From Athripsodes cinereus (lineage: Eukaryota > Arthropoda > Insecta > Trichoptera > Leptoceridae), in NCBI GenBank assembly GCA_947579605.1, contig OX388314.1, forward strand, positions 10,168,001-10,232,000: a DNA stretch of 64,000 bases, in the 5' to 3' direction. The translations under genes and the position numbers were made by a program. The notes beneath the pieces were generated by a model that saw only the letters and a list, made by a program, of their open reading frames with translations, searched no databases and was not told the DNA's origin. Shown here piece after piece: positions 46,025-57,660 of this stretch (position 1 is the stretch's first letter; each line of letters starts with the position of its first letter).

Positions 46025-48210
46025 ACTACCTGCGTCGCGCTAAAAAAATAATTACAAATTTATTCAAATAATTCTAACTATCTTATACATATATGCACAT
46101 TATAATTAACAACAAAATAACTTGTCACTTCATCAATTTATTATTCCTACATCGAATTCCATTTGCATGATGAGTTTGTTTTCAATTATTACAATTTTAA
46201 TTCACCGTACACGTCCTTTCTCAGGAACAATAATACTATGAATAATTATTTATTAAGAAATATTTAGGAATTTCTTTTTTCAAATTATGGAATTTGAATG
46301 ATGAAACAATTGAGAATAAATAATCGATTAATTTTACTATGCACACATGAATTGAAATAGGTGTACAGAAAAATAAATATTTATTTTAATTCGATAAATA
46401 CTACACAATCACTAAATACACTAAAATCGTCAGTTGCTTCGTTCATGTATGGTACTATAAATTATTGTTTGATGTATAAAACACTCACTTTATTCAATAT
46501 GTACGTAGACATTTTTGAATTATTTTTATTGGAAAAATTATGAAAATTGTTGTCTCCTATATTGTTCATCACTTTAGAGACGCGACTATTCTATTATAAA
46601 GATACTAATAGAGTAAGCAAAATAACGATATGAGAATCATAATGAACACACAGACATTTTTAGTGACTTAAATAATGTAGGTTTAACACATACATAGATA
46701 GTATCGTTAATCTTATCAGTTCATTGAATCACTGCCAATGCACTTACTGATAAAATGTGTAGTAATTGTTATAGGTAGGTACATACTAAAGATAAGTGTG
46801 TATTAATAAAATTGCACATGCATACACTATTATAATTTATTTATATTTTTATATCTATCTATAATCAGTATTGTGCAATATACTCGTATTATATTCACAT
46901 TATCTAGAACTTCATGAGGTATTGAATAATATTGTTAAGTAAACAAATTAACACTTGTTATTGCACAGATATTGTCTTCAATTTTATTACTTATTATTAA
47001 TTTTGTTACCTAATGTACCTATTATTATGAACTTTCTAAGTATAAAATAAACAGGAACTAAATACCATAGATATATAAAAAAAAAAACTACACACTTTTG
47101 ATTTAAAGCAGTAATGCAGACGGGCTAACATGAAACCTAGAAAGAAACTATTTGTCTATAACGTTATGACATTTCCCACAAATAGTCAATACCTACCTAT
47201 ATAATAAACATAAAAGTATAATTACATTAAATAAAAATAATATCAAAATACCTTCTTACTCCATATCAATTTCTATTAAATTCACATTTACCAAAACACA
47301 TTCTTATAGACACTTTTCAATTAGAAAACTACTGAAGAAACTCGTCAACTCCACAAGAACGAAAAGGACATCCTTTACGTAGGATATCCTCAATATTTGT
47401 ATAATTATCTCACATATTCGGACAAATATATATAAATATAAGAATTATCACTTTCCAAAACTGATTATTGTGCATTGTGTACATAAACGTGAATAAGTGT
47501 TTCGTATTATTTTTTTTCTATAAACAGTGCAAAAATCACTAACCTCTTATCTCCAAGTAAATAAACAGTCAAGCACGTCAGCTGTTTATACAGATGATAA
47601 CGAAATGAAAATCCATCTTCAACTGATGGAGAAATAAATTGAAATGAAGGAATATCTTCTTCGAGCAATGCTGCTAATTGGTCCCTTTACCTGACAAAGA
47701 TTATCTATCTCCTATCACAAATTTACACAATACTAATAACATAGTCAATATAGACAACACAAATTTGTAGAATTTAACAATGCGTAGGTACTATAAACTA
47801 CTCGTATTATCCAATTGTGAAGATTGTAAAAAAATACGTTAATATTTTTTAGCAAATGGGTGAAAGACCCATAATGTATTATTATTACGATATAGTAGTG
47901 TAGGAGTATTTCCTTTTTTCCAAGGATCCTTATTGTTTTATTTATGTGTGGGTTGATGCTTGTTTCAACAGCTGTTGCAGATATTTTGCAAAATAATAAT
48001 AAAATAACGTTTTTTCGACAATAGCTAAAGTGAAGTACCTACTAGATGTAAAGATGTTTATACCATTGGTTTATACTTTATGCATCATGTTGTGCCCGTA
48101 GTAATAGCTTTCTCCTCTCTTGTACTACACACATAATATTATATATGTAGTTATTCTGTTCAATGAAATTAGATCACTATCTCATATAAAATGTTGTAGA
48201 AGGCAGTGAG

Positions 48211-48441
48211 TTACATAATAATAATAATCGGACCATTAATATGTGGCGGCGTTTAATGATCCGTGACCATCTCAAGGGCGCCGTGACTTCTCCCGAACAG
48301 TAGCGTCTTCAACTTGGTTCTAAATGTGGTTGTAGACTGATTCTCCCTCAGATCTGTGGGCAGTCTGTTCCAGGCAGATGGCGCGGCGGCTCTGAAGCTC
48401 CTTTCTGTAAATTTGGAGGTGTTCGCCATATTGGGTTTCAC
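48211..48441 (-). pseudogene. CR1-like LINE C-terminus and 3' end
   Basis: The tail at 48253-48441 reads KPNMANTSKFTERSFRAAAP, SAWNRLPTDLRENQSTTTFR and TKLKTLLFGRS, then a stop. WN.LP.DLR...S...F...LKT.LF is diagnostic. It ends in an (ATT)n tail. Confidence 0.8.
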
Positions 48442-48576
48442 GAGTAGGTATACATAGATACAACTAAAATCTTAATACACCTACAACGCTTATGAAATTA
48501 ATTATAATTTCGTCTAACGATATTTTTTTATCAGTTACACATCTACATCATCCAAAGAATAGGGAAATTTTGGTTG

Positions 48577-48670
48577 TCTTGAAAATGTCAAGCTAACTTG
48601 GCGAAAGTGTTCGAGTATTAAATCAATGGTGAAAAGTAAACAGTGTTTTTGTTGATATCAAATATGTTTA
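48577..48670 (+). repeat. Single arm of the 51995 foldback family
   Basis: TCTTGAAAATGTCAAGCTAA and GAAAGTGTTCGAGTATTAAA match one arm of 51995-52193 with a few differences. Confidence 0.75.
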
Positions 48671-49139
48671 AAGAATAGGAACCTTCTCTGAGGTCAAAAT
48701 GTACTTTAGTACATATAAATCTATGGTCAAAATAGACAATTTTAATAGCTCTTTGTAAAAGTTCGAAAATACCTGCATTAAAAACTAATTCCATATTTTT
48801 TCAGAATGATCACATTACTTTCAGATCGTTTTTAACACTGCGCCTTGCATGTTTGAAACGAAACATGTGCAAGTATTTTTATTTTGACATTTATTGCAAA
48901 AATGTTCATTACATTACATAATTCTTCAAAAATCAGATACTTATTATTTGTTTCTCATTTTATTCTTTAAATACCTATTCATTTATAATATTCGAAACAA
49001 ACGATCGGCTAAAATAATGATTTAATTGCCATAGATTTATTTTTAAAATGTTAAAAAAAAGTTAACACATGCGTCGTTTTGAATATGCAATGACGATAAT
49101 TTTTATTCATAAGCTTATCAACGGTCATTTAGGGATATT

Positions 49140-49275
49140 GGGTTAGTCGGAAGATATCGCGTCCCTGCGATAAACTCGCCCATTGTGCAAAATTATTCGT
49201 TTATACCATGTAATAACCTTATTATTTGTATCCAAATATTTTTTACAATAAAGTTTAATATTGTTATTATTATAT
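49140..49275 (+). repeat. GATAAACTC-family LINE 3' end
   Basis: GGGTTAGTCGGAAGATATCG, GCGATAAACTCGCCCATTGT and an (ATT)n tail. Confidence 0.6.
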
Positions 49276-49356
49276 TATCATAATTTGAACGCTTGGAACA
49301 GAAGGAATGGTAAATATAGTATGCATCTTCAATGAATAATCCAAGATTCAACTTAT

Positions 49357-49551
49357 TTACTTGTTCCACCAACGTTGACGATCATTTTGGCATAGGTTTC
49401 TCGGTCCTGCGCTGTCTAGAATAACTCCTCTACACCTCACATTCCAGTCCAATCTCGTGTATTGCGCAGCCACGATAATGCCTTCTGCCAGGCATCCCTC
49501 TATTTTACCTGCCATAATCAACCACGAAATGTGGTACTTTTCTCCGCGCAT
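49357..49551 (-). pseudogene. LINE C-terminal remnant
   Basis: Reads REGKYH-like RGEKYHISWLIMAGKIEGCL, then RLDWNVRCRGVILD and AGPRNLCQNDRQRW. KY....L...GKIEG is a common LINE C-terminal block. The rest has drifted. Confidence 0.6.
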
Positions 49552-50332
49552 TATATGATTATATTATGACGATAGGTATCTACCTACTTATCTACGAATA
49601 CATAGTTATTATCTACCTATTTTAATTTTATATTAAATTATATTACTAACATGTGAGTAAAATCGCTGACATAATCAAAGTTTACAAAAATAACTGATTA
49701 TTTGCAATGTGCCCGTTATTTTGTTCAATTTTATTATCGTTTGAGCAACCCCAGGTTAATGATAAACAAAACATAATATTTACATATTACGATATATTAA
49801 TTAATCTTACTGAATATTGTTTTCCAGGAACCATAACACTGTTGTATTCTACAGCGGCTATTGGTTTGGTTGGTCCCATCTGTGTTGTACAATACACCCT
49901 TACAATCATTATCAGCGAAAGTAAAGTGATGATTTATAATATAATAAAATTCACAGTATTATTGTGTATATTATAATAATATATGTACTAGTGTTGTTAT
50001 ATTCGGTTACACTCAGAGAATAAGCATCAAACATAGTTCTCGTATTTGACTGAATTTTTCAACTCGTGTATTTGAAGATATTAAGAATATTACTCAAGAA
50101 ACACGTCACCTGCACAACTAGCAGATCAGACAAATTGAACGGGAAAGGCGGGATTGGTGAATGTGAGACATAGAATTATATTACATAAATCTATGATGTG
50201 AGATGGGTAAAATACACTTAAACCAGCCTATGCCAATTTGTAAGCACCGGAACGCCTTTCTTTAATAACATCTTCTCTTAGTTGTTTTAGGCTTTCGCGT
50301 TCTTCATTAATATTATTATTATTATTATTATT

Positions 50333-50400
50333 ATTTGGATGATTTGTAAAGCGCCGTTTTGTGAAAAAAATCCACCTCAAGGGCGCTCTTTGCTAACTAA
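50333..50400 (-). repeat. CR1-like LINE 3' end
   Basis: GATTTGTAAAGCGCCGTTTT and CCTCAAGGGCGCTC match 41985-42030, next to a (TTA)n run at 50308-50333. Confidence 0.55.
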
Positions 50401-50699
50401 GGTTGTGCTTGAATTATTCCGTGTGCATTAATAGATATGGATGTTCTTCTTTGTCGTGACGAATCAGATCACCCCAGAAGAACATCAACATCTTCTCTTT
50501 CTTGAGTTATTATTGTCCACTTTTTACCAGCGACAGGAATAAAATAATTGACCTTCCTCTTTTAAGGACGACCTCCTCCTCTTTTTTGATCCTATGGTCA
50601 CGTTGTATCGTTGATCGGTTCCCTGTTTAGCCCTTTAGTACGCGTACAAAAATATACTTACCTACTCGCATTGTGCTCGGTGAGTGTGTAATGTTTTTT

Positions 50700-50800
50700 T
50701 TCTTTTTTTAATGCTTTTTATATTGTTAACATGTATCGGCGAAAAGGCTTTCTAGCTGTCATGCCGATATATGGTTATTATAGCTATAAATAAATAAATA
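50700..50800 (+). repeat. LINE 3' end with (AAAT)n tail
   Basis: GTATCGGCGAAAAGGCTTTC, then CTGTCATGCCGATATATGG and TAAATAAATAAATAAATA. No second copy was seen in this window. Confidence 0.45.
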
Positions 50801-51994
50801 AATATTTACGAACGATCAAAAATATTTAAGTGATGATTTTGTTCAAAAATATTTATGTGAAGATTCCAGACTACTCTGATCATAGACTTACGAAATCGGT
50901 AGGCCAGTATAAATTTGTTATGTTATAATAATACCTACCTAATAAAATTATGCTATTTTATCCTATTACATATTTTATTAACGTATTAATTGTATAAAAT
51001 TTGAGCACTTTCAGGTGGTAAAATCATATTTCCTACTATTGCTGATGTAAAAGACATTCTGTGTAGCTCAACAAACATTAAAAAATTAAAATATCCTTGC
51101 AATAAAAAAACAATGAATTTCCTTCAAGTCTGAAACACAAAAGACATTATATACATAAATATATGTTCCTAAGTGATAACAATATAAATGAACCGTGGTA
51201 GTTATTTCAAAAGACTTTTAATGGACCATTAATATATTATTATTCTGAATTAGCAATTTAGCGCTAACGTACTTTTGTAAATGCATCTGCGAGGGACTCG
51301 AGAACTAACGCTCATTTAAAATTGTGATAAATACGAAATTATATTGGTCGCTAAATTTGATTAGCCGCATTACCAATTTATCCTCTGGATTTTCAGTCTA
51401 TATTAAAAGTAATTGACTCTAATACACAATTAGTACTTTTTATTTTATGTAATGTTCATACGAGACGACATAAAGCCCTGACGATTTCACTTGCACTAAA
51501 AACAAAATCCGTCGGTCGTCTATTGATCGTTAAACGTGATCACACAATCCACCGACGTAGATTCAATCTGTCATATACGTTTTCATATTGACATTGTTTT
51601 CAAAATGGCGGACGGCGAGGTGGCGATCGGAGAGTGTTGATCATTAGTTAAAAATGTTAAAGTAGAGGATATATACGAGTATGTAAGGTGCCTTTTAATA
51701 AAGGAAACAAATGCCACAAACCAATAACAAAGATAAGAGCTGTCACGAAACAGAAACCTTTTATAAAGTTTTTACCATAGATATCTACGCGTGAGCTCAT
51801 CGTCCACCAACGAAAATAGTTGAAAGGTGGTCAACTTGGGACGATATCATTTTTACTGGTTTTAATCAAGTCTAGTGAGATACTAAATTCAATTTTGTAT
51901 AATTGTTAAAGGGATATAATTAATGTTTAGTTAGTAGAATTTTGCAGTAGTAAGTTTTTTGTTATTGTTATATTTCTGGAAGTAAATAAATCCA

Positions 51995-52193
51995 ATTTGA
52001 TATCAATAAAACACTGTTTTACTTTTCACTATTGATTTATTAATACTCAAGCGCTTTCGTCAAGTTAGCTTGACATTTTCAAGAGAACCGTTGTTCTGAG
52101 TTCTCTTGAAAATGTCAAGCTAACTTGACGAAAGCGCTCGAGTATTAATAAATCAATAGTGAAAAGTAAAGCAGTGTTTTATTGATATCAAAT
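51995..52193. repeat. 93-bp foldback with 13-nt loop, second family
   Basis: Arms 51995-52087 and 52101-52193 are inverted repeats with two mismatches. The loop is CCGTTGTTCTGAG. The arm carries AATGTCAAGCTAACTTGACG and GAAAGCGCTCGAG. The geometry equals that of 43731-43929, although the sequence differs. Confidence 0.88.
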
Positions 52194-52306
52194 ATGTTTA
52201 AAATGTCTTTTCACAATGTGAACACACAAACTCTAGATCATTTGAAATCCAATCTGTTCCCACGGTTCAAATGACTGACGATATTTTAGTTTTCTGATGA
52301 TTGTTA

Positions 52307-52449
52307 GGGTGTTACATGTATATGTGTGTAGTGCATTGTATATATGTGTATCGTCGCGTTAGTACCCATAATACAAGATTCACATCTTAGTTTGGGACTA
52401 GCTCGGTCTGTGTAAATTGTCTATACATGTTATGTTATGTTATGTTATT
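52307..52449 (+). repeat. SINE tail copy, 5'-truncated
   Basis: GGGTGTTACATGTATATGTG, GCGTTAGTACCCATAATACA and TTTGGGACTAGCTCGGTCTG, then (TATGT)n. It matches the 3' part of the 62671 SINE and lacks the tRNA head. Confidence 0.75.
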
Positions 52450-52793
52450 CGCCTCGTGTGAACACTTCAGTACTTATACTTTTTAGTATCAGCTATAAAA
52501 TAACAAAAATGTATTTTGAAAATAATATTTTATCTTTACGACTACGTCCCTGTGATTTACACTAAAATTATTTTTATTTCTACTTTATTACAATCATTTT
52601 GTTCTATATTAGATAATGTTATTACTTATGGTATTCTGTAAATGTTTCCAACATTCTGAACGAATTTCCTTCACAATGCACTGTTTATTTTATGATAACA
52701 TCATCAGAATGTCTAAGGAGTTATTTACGAAAATATCTAAATATTTTCAACGGTCTGAATGAACCTCTTTCACAATACGCCGTTAAGTATATT

Positions 52794-52930
52794 AAGACAA
52801 TGGACCAGTGCATCAAAAAAGTTGTGGGAGGAGGTCATTCGAACGGTCCGAAATCTTTCTGAATGGATGAATTTGGCTTATATTCTACACAAACTCCTGA
52901 GACAGCAGAGCAGAGAAGAAGGATAAATCG
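52794..52930 (+). pseudogene. RTE-like LINE C-terminal fragment
   Basis: One frame reads SASKKLWEEVIRTVRNLSEW, MNLAYILHKLLRQQSREEG and a stop, like the W.EV.QLAQRRSEWRRLV end of the 32804 element. Confidence 0.6.
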
Positions 52931-53552
52931 ATGACATAGTGCACAGAATGATAATAATTATGGTGTGCCGCAGAGGTGATTTTGCAAGAAAGCATTTTGA
53001 AAGTGTAACTATTCCTTTGTTTACATTATCATAATCACTAATTTATTTTTTATAACTTACCGTATTCGTGCACAATAATCTTTGAAAAAAATACATCTTT
53101 TTGTGTACTTAGGTATCTTCGTATCTCGATTTGACCAAAAATTGTACTTACCACATCTGTGATTTAATAACATTGTTTGGTACATTATTTATGGTCCAAC
53201 ATGACACCCAGAACATGCCACTAACTTAATTTGCTTTAAGAATAATATAAAGACCATTTCAGATATCTCAGAAGTTAGGGGTTTCCTTAATTTATTTGTT
53301 CTACAAAGCAAAACTTTTGTCCTCACAAGTGACTCCCTAAGGGCAGTTGGTCAAAACTAACTCGAAGCAATATATTATGTTAAACTACATAATATATACC
53401 TAGATCTTCCATATCTCTCTCCCATATGAATAGTATGTAGTGTTAAATTATTTTTTTTGATCCATAGACTTTCAATATAGGTGGATGTTTTGATCACGAA
53501 TTTCTAGTTAACGATAGATTTATCCTAGTTTTTACAATTTTTTTTTCAAAAA

Positions 53553-53723
53553 AGATATATCTGTGTTTTGTTTGTTATAAACCCAAATACAACCTTATAC
53601 ACCCTTCACAGTAAGGTACTAAAGGCTTGTGTCGTAAAAGAGGAGTTTGCCGACACCTGGTATCGAACCACGGAGCCCTTGTTCACGAGGCCGAGACTCT
53701 ACCTCCAGGCTACTGACGAACTC
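53553..53723 (-). repeat. tRNA-derived SINE, copy 3
   Basis: The - strand head is GAGTTCGTCAGTAGCCTGGA with an A-box-like TAGCCTGGAGG and a perfect B box GGTTCGATACC (53660-53670). The body has ACTGTGAAGGGTGTATAAGG and ends in an A-rich tail. It is the best copy of the family for its Pol III promoter. Confidence 0.8.
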
Positions 53724-54904
53724 AATAAACACCTATTGATAAATTGGGCAGATTTCAATATTATTTTCATATCATAAGTCAACATTCACTGCAATAAAAC
53801 AAAGGCAGCAGAAATAATACCAAAGCAAGAAAAAACAGAACGATATCTAAAAAAATATTATTATTAATATCATAATAATTCTTCAAAGACGAGTATCCTA
53901 TTGTTCCATTGCAAAAAGCATCAAAACAGACGTAAAGAATAGGTAAATCTGAAGTTCCATGATGAGAAGTCTGGGAGACCATTCATTTTTCTTTTAATTG
54001 ACGCGTTAATTTTTAGTGTGGTTTATTATTATTATTTTATTACATACCTATCTATGTTGATATCTAGAATTCTCCACATAATCTGGTCTCTAGTTCATTA
54101 TTTTAAAATACATTTAGTAAACTTAATAACACAATTAAAAATATTGTATTAATACGAAAAAGTTGATAAACATTTCCATTTATTATTATGTTAGTTCGAC
54201 ATGCACAGCACATTCAGCCAAAAAAATGACAAAGCTATTTTAATAATTTGTCTGTACTGAGTACTGACATACATTATAATTAAACTCACACCTTTTTTTG
54301 TTTATTTATGCGCCTTCATTGTTTCAATGGAGATAACAAATTTCACTTTCTTTTTTAATAACACCCAGTAAATTACTCGGAGTCATGAAATTCGGAATGA
54401 AAAATAAAATTCAAATTTATGTTCGAAATATCATTACTCTGATATAAAAATTGTTTTAGTTCCTTTTACCAACTAAAGAACGTAAATCAGTTTACGTTTC
54501 AAATGGTACATAATATTTAACACGTAGGTTCATTATTTTTGCGATGTTAAGATTGTTTTTATTTCAACAAAATAAAAACTTGTAATTTATTGCGTTACCC
54601 ATATTTTATTGTTTTTTTTATGTTCGGTAATTTCATAAGACACAATAGTAAATAAATATACTTACGTTGTTTGAGCAATTCATGAAGCGTTTCTTTTTTC
54701 TCAGACGTTTAAAACTATTTACTTCCCGTACATTTACGATTGATACACGTAAATCCCCCCTCCTCTGATCCATAGTCCCTACCACATGTTGGGTGTGTGT
54801 CAAATATATTATTTATTTAAATTTTGTTTATTTATATTCTTTTGTTGTGTTTTAATACTTTGTTTTTTTTCTGTAAGTAAATTTGTTTTTTACTAGTTTT
54901 ATGT

Positions 54905-55010
54905 CAATGTGTCGTGGTTAGATGGAAGAAATCACTTTATTGTGATAATCTGGCCACTGCACATCGTCCTAGTTTTTAAAAATTTATATTGTTTTGTTAA
55001 CACTGTTATT
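54905..55010 (+). repeat. CR1-like LINE 3' end
   Basis: TGGTTAGATGGAAGAAATCA and CTGCACATCGTCCTAGTTTT match 21352-21470 in reverse. An (ATTT)n tail follows. Confidence 0.55.
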
Positions 55011-55019
55011 TATTTATTT

Positions 55020-55064
55020 ATTTATTTATTTATGTGCTCCACGGGAGCACATAAATAAATAAAT
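55020..55064. repeat. 21-bp palindrome with 3-nt loop
   Basis: ATTTATTTATTTATGTGCTCC, ACG, and its exact reverse complement. The central GTGCTCCACGG is the inverse of the first bases (CCGTGGAGCAC) of the adjacent TAG-tailed repeat. Confidence 0.8.
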
Positions 55065-55073
55065 GCTATGCAT

Positions 55074-55338
55074 CCCGTGGAGCACCCGGTAAAGAATTGG
55101 TCTCCCACTCTTCTGCGTAAGTTTTCGAGTGTCCTGTAAAAGGCAGGTGTTCGAAAAAATTAAGACATTGTACATCTCAAATTCAGCGATGAGGTTTGCC
55201 ACCCATCCTGAATGTTTTGATTTTATATTGGCACGAAGAGGACAGTTTGCATGTTTCTTACATGCAGCTGATCTGCTGGCTACCCCACTTGTGGGATATG
55301 CCGTGATGGTATAGTAGTAGTAGTAGTAGTAGTAGTAT
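55074..55338 (+). repeat. TAG-tailed repeat, copy 3 (best kept)
   Basis: CCCGTGGAGCACCCGGTAAA to (TAG)n. A frame is open through most of it (55129-55314), with NSAMRFATHPECFDFILARR and ADLLATPLVGYAVMV. It could be the C-terminal end of a LINE protein, but I do not recognise the motif. Confidence 0.85.
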
Positions 55339-56659
55339 TTATGTAATGATGATGTGCAAAAAGAATTTAGTAAAAATCAAATGAGCCCAACATAATATAG
55401 TCGTATCCATTTATTTTTAGAGCCTCTATTAGGTTCCTTGCTTCGGTTATTCTATCCATAAAGTAAATAAAAATAAATCTTTGGATTCATCCGTTTTTTG
55501 AGATTATCTATCCGGGAAGAAGCGGACACCGTATAAAATATATTTTGTTTCTCCTCGTACGCTATGGAATTGAATTAAATCAGATGCGTATTTTTTTATG
55601 AAATTTTCAAATCTTATTTCGTATTGGTAATATTACTGATTTCATTCTGATGAATGTAAAATCAGATTTGACGTAAACGAATATTTTTATCGGGACGCAT
55701 TTTCAAGTAATAGGATTTACAAAACATTTAGAAGACTTACATTTTGTACTACGTATAAGTAACATATGAATGTTTGATTGAACTACTTATTTCAATTCTA
55801 TGAATCAGAACGTCATTTATTCCATACAATCAACGAACAATACCCACATTATTAAGTAAAAAATATTGCTATCGTCTTGAAATGTTCTGAATGCTACGCT
55901 CATCTAATGTATTTACTTACGTACATTTTTCATACATATTATAATATAATAGTGTTTTGTGTGATCCTTTAGGTCTAATAATTAATAAATATAATTTATC
56001 CAAAAATTTAGGAAATATTATATTTATTAATAAATATTGTTACCTTAAGTTTAGGATATATTTGTTGATCATTCTTGAAATAATATTATTCATACAAATA
56101 ATAAATGTTCATACCACCACCATTTAAATGTAAGATGTGATGAATTCGACCTTTGAATTATTTCATATCTTATTCAAAATCAATAAGATATTCTCAATTT
56201 TTTTCAATTTAAATAAGTTCTTCGCTTCATTTAATAATCTGATATATTAAAAAAACAAACGCAATATGAAATAGCTAGGTTCTTTTTTAATTTAACCTTT
56301 CTAAAATACAGCAGATGTATTTTCTCACAAAACGTATAATTACGGTTGCCAGTAGTACTAATAAAATAAAGGTTATTTTATAGTGAATTTTAATGTTCAT
56401 AGACCACTGATAATTTATGCGTACTTTTTACTCTTTTGTTTTTTTATAGCTTAATAATTGATCTGTGTAATTTTGCGATATTATATATTTTATTTAATGC
56501 AATCGATAAATGATTATAATATGCTTGTTCATAGGTTGATGATATTTGAAGAGTTTGTGTTTATATAAAAAAATTATGTGAAGTATGCCACCCAACCGAA
56601 CTTTTACTTTTTATCCTTTTTATCGGTACGGAAAAAACAATCTACGTATTACTTACCTA

Positions 56660-56725
56660 TGGCCTATGGCTAGTCCGCTAATAACCCCACTTGTGAGATA
56701 TGACGTGATCAAATTGTATAGGTAC
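56660..56725 (+). repeat. TAG-tailed repeat, 3' fragment
   Basis: AACCCCACTTGTGAGATATG then ACGTGAT matches the 3' end of the family. Confidence 0.5.
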
Positions 56726-57484
56726 TTGATAATCAGCCACATAAGGCTTCTTTATTCTATATATTCTAAGAAGTATTTTTTTAATGTAATCAAACCATTT
56801 ATTAATTTATACCCCTCGAACTATTATCTTTGCAAAATTTGAATTGGGTTTCCGCTGGCATTATCAACATTAAATTCTAAACATATTTTATTATGCAATG
56901 ATTATTCATGATCTACTTGTACTCGTACTCATTTAACACAAATTGCGAATTGGATTTAAAATATGTTTGCGTACTTATATCAAAAATTAATAAATGTTAA
57001 TTTGTTATTATTATATCAGTTGTTACGTTAACCACCCTCAACCTAATAAATATTCATAAATATCTCATGTGATATTATAAGCCAAACTTTATAACAACTT
57101 TATTTAGTTCATAATAATGTATATCTACATGAAAACATATACAGTGCATATTTATTTATGTACCTACTTCACATTTGGTAAGTAAAATTTTAAAACATTC
57201 TGGGGCTAATTAAACTTCCAGTGTGGTTAATTATCAACTAATTTAAAGTTATTTCTATTAATCAAAATAAATTCGAATAAACAAATAATATTAACATCGT
57301 AATAACTTTGTACAAAGTAAAATCTCCATATAAATACTCCAGAATATGATAATATCTGTTAAATTTATTTTTAGGAACATATATATTTTAAAAATCAACA
57401 ATAATTTTATTTATTAATAAGTACTTACTGTATATTTATTTGCATTTTAAGCCCGTTACTTGTTTTGCAAGTGCTGTAAGGTAC

Positions 57485-57660
57485 AGTATTTACATTTGTA
57501 CCGTAAATACCGTAATTCGGAAATAATGTCGTGGAAAATGGCTCTATTTGCATAAAGACCCTCTGAATGTAAAAGGCCATTTACTGTCTTGTTCTACCTT
57601 GTAATGAAAGGAAATAAACTGATTGTACTTATTTTATTATTTATTTATTTATTTTTAATT
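57485..57660 (+). repeat. LINE 3' end-like block with (ATTT)n
   Basis: GTAAAAGGCCATTTACTGTC and GAAAGGAAATAAACTGATTG precede an ATTT repeat. It is a typical L2/CR1 3' end in form. No second copy was seen here. Confidence 0.4.

Larger units (their letters stand above)
51448..52469 (+). mobile_element. Decayed Harbinger-like MITE with two insertions
   Basis: The left end TGTAATGTTCATACGAGACG aligns with TGGGGTGTTCACATTTGGCG. The internal TTTTCAAAATGGCGGACGGC, AAAGGAAACAAATGCCACAA and ACGGTTCAAATGACTG are colinear with 15455-15989. The right end resumes as TATTCGCCTCGTGTGAACAC at 52446. A foldback (about 51880-52205) and a SINE tail (52307-52449) interrupt it. Flanking triplets are TTA and GTA. 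Confidence 0.7.

Noticed and set aside
45754..46071. 105-codon + strand frame
   Set aside because: It is the antisense shadow of SIAH-like exon 1 and its intron.
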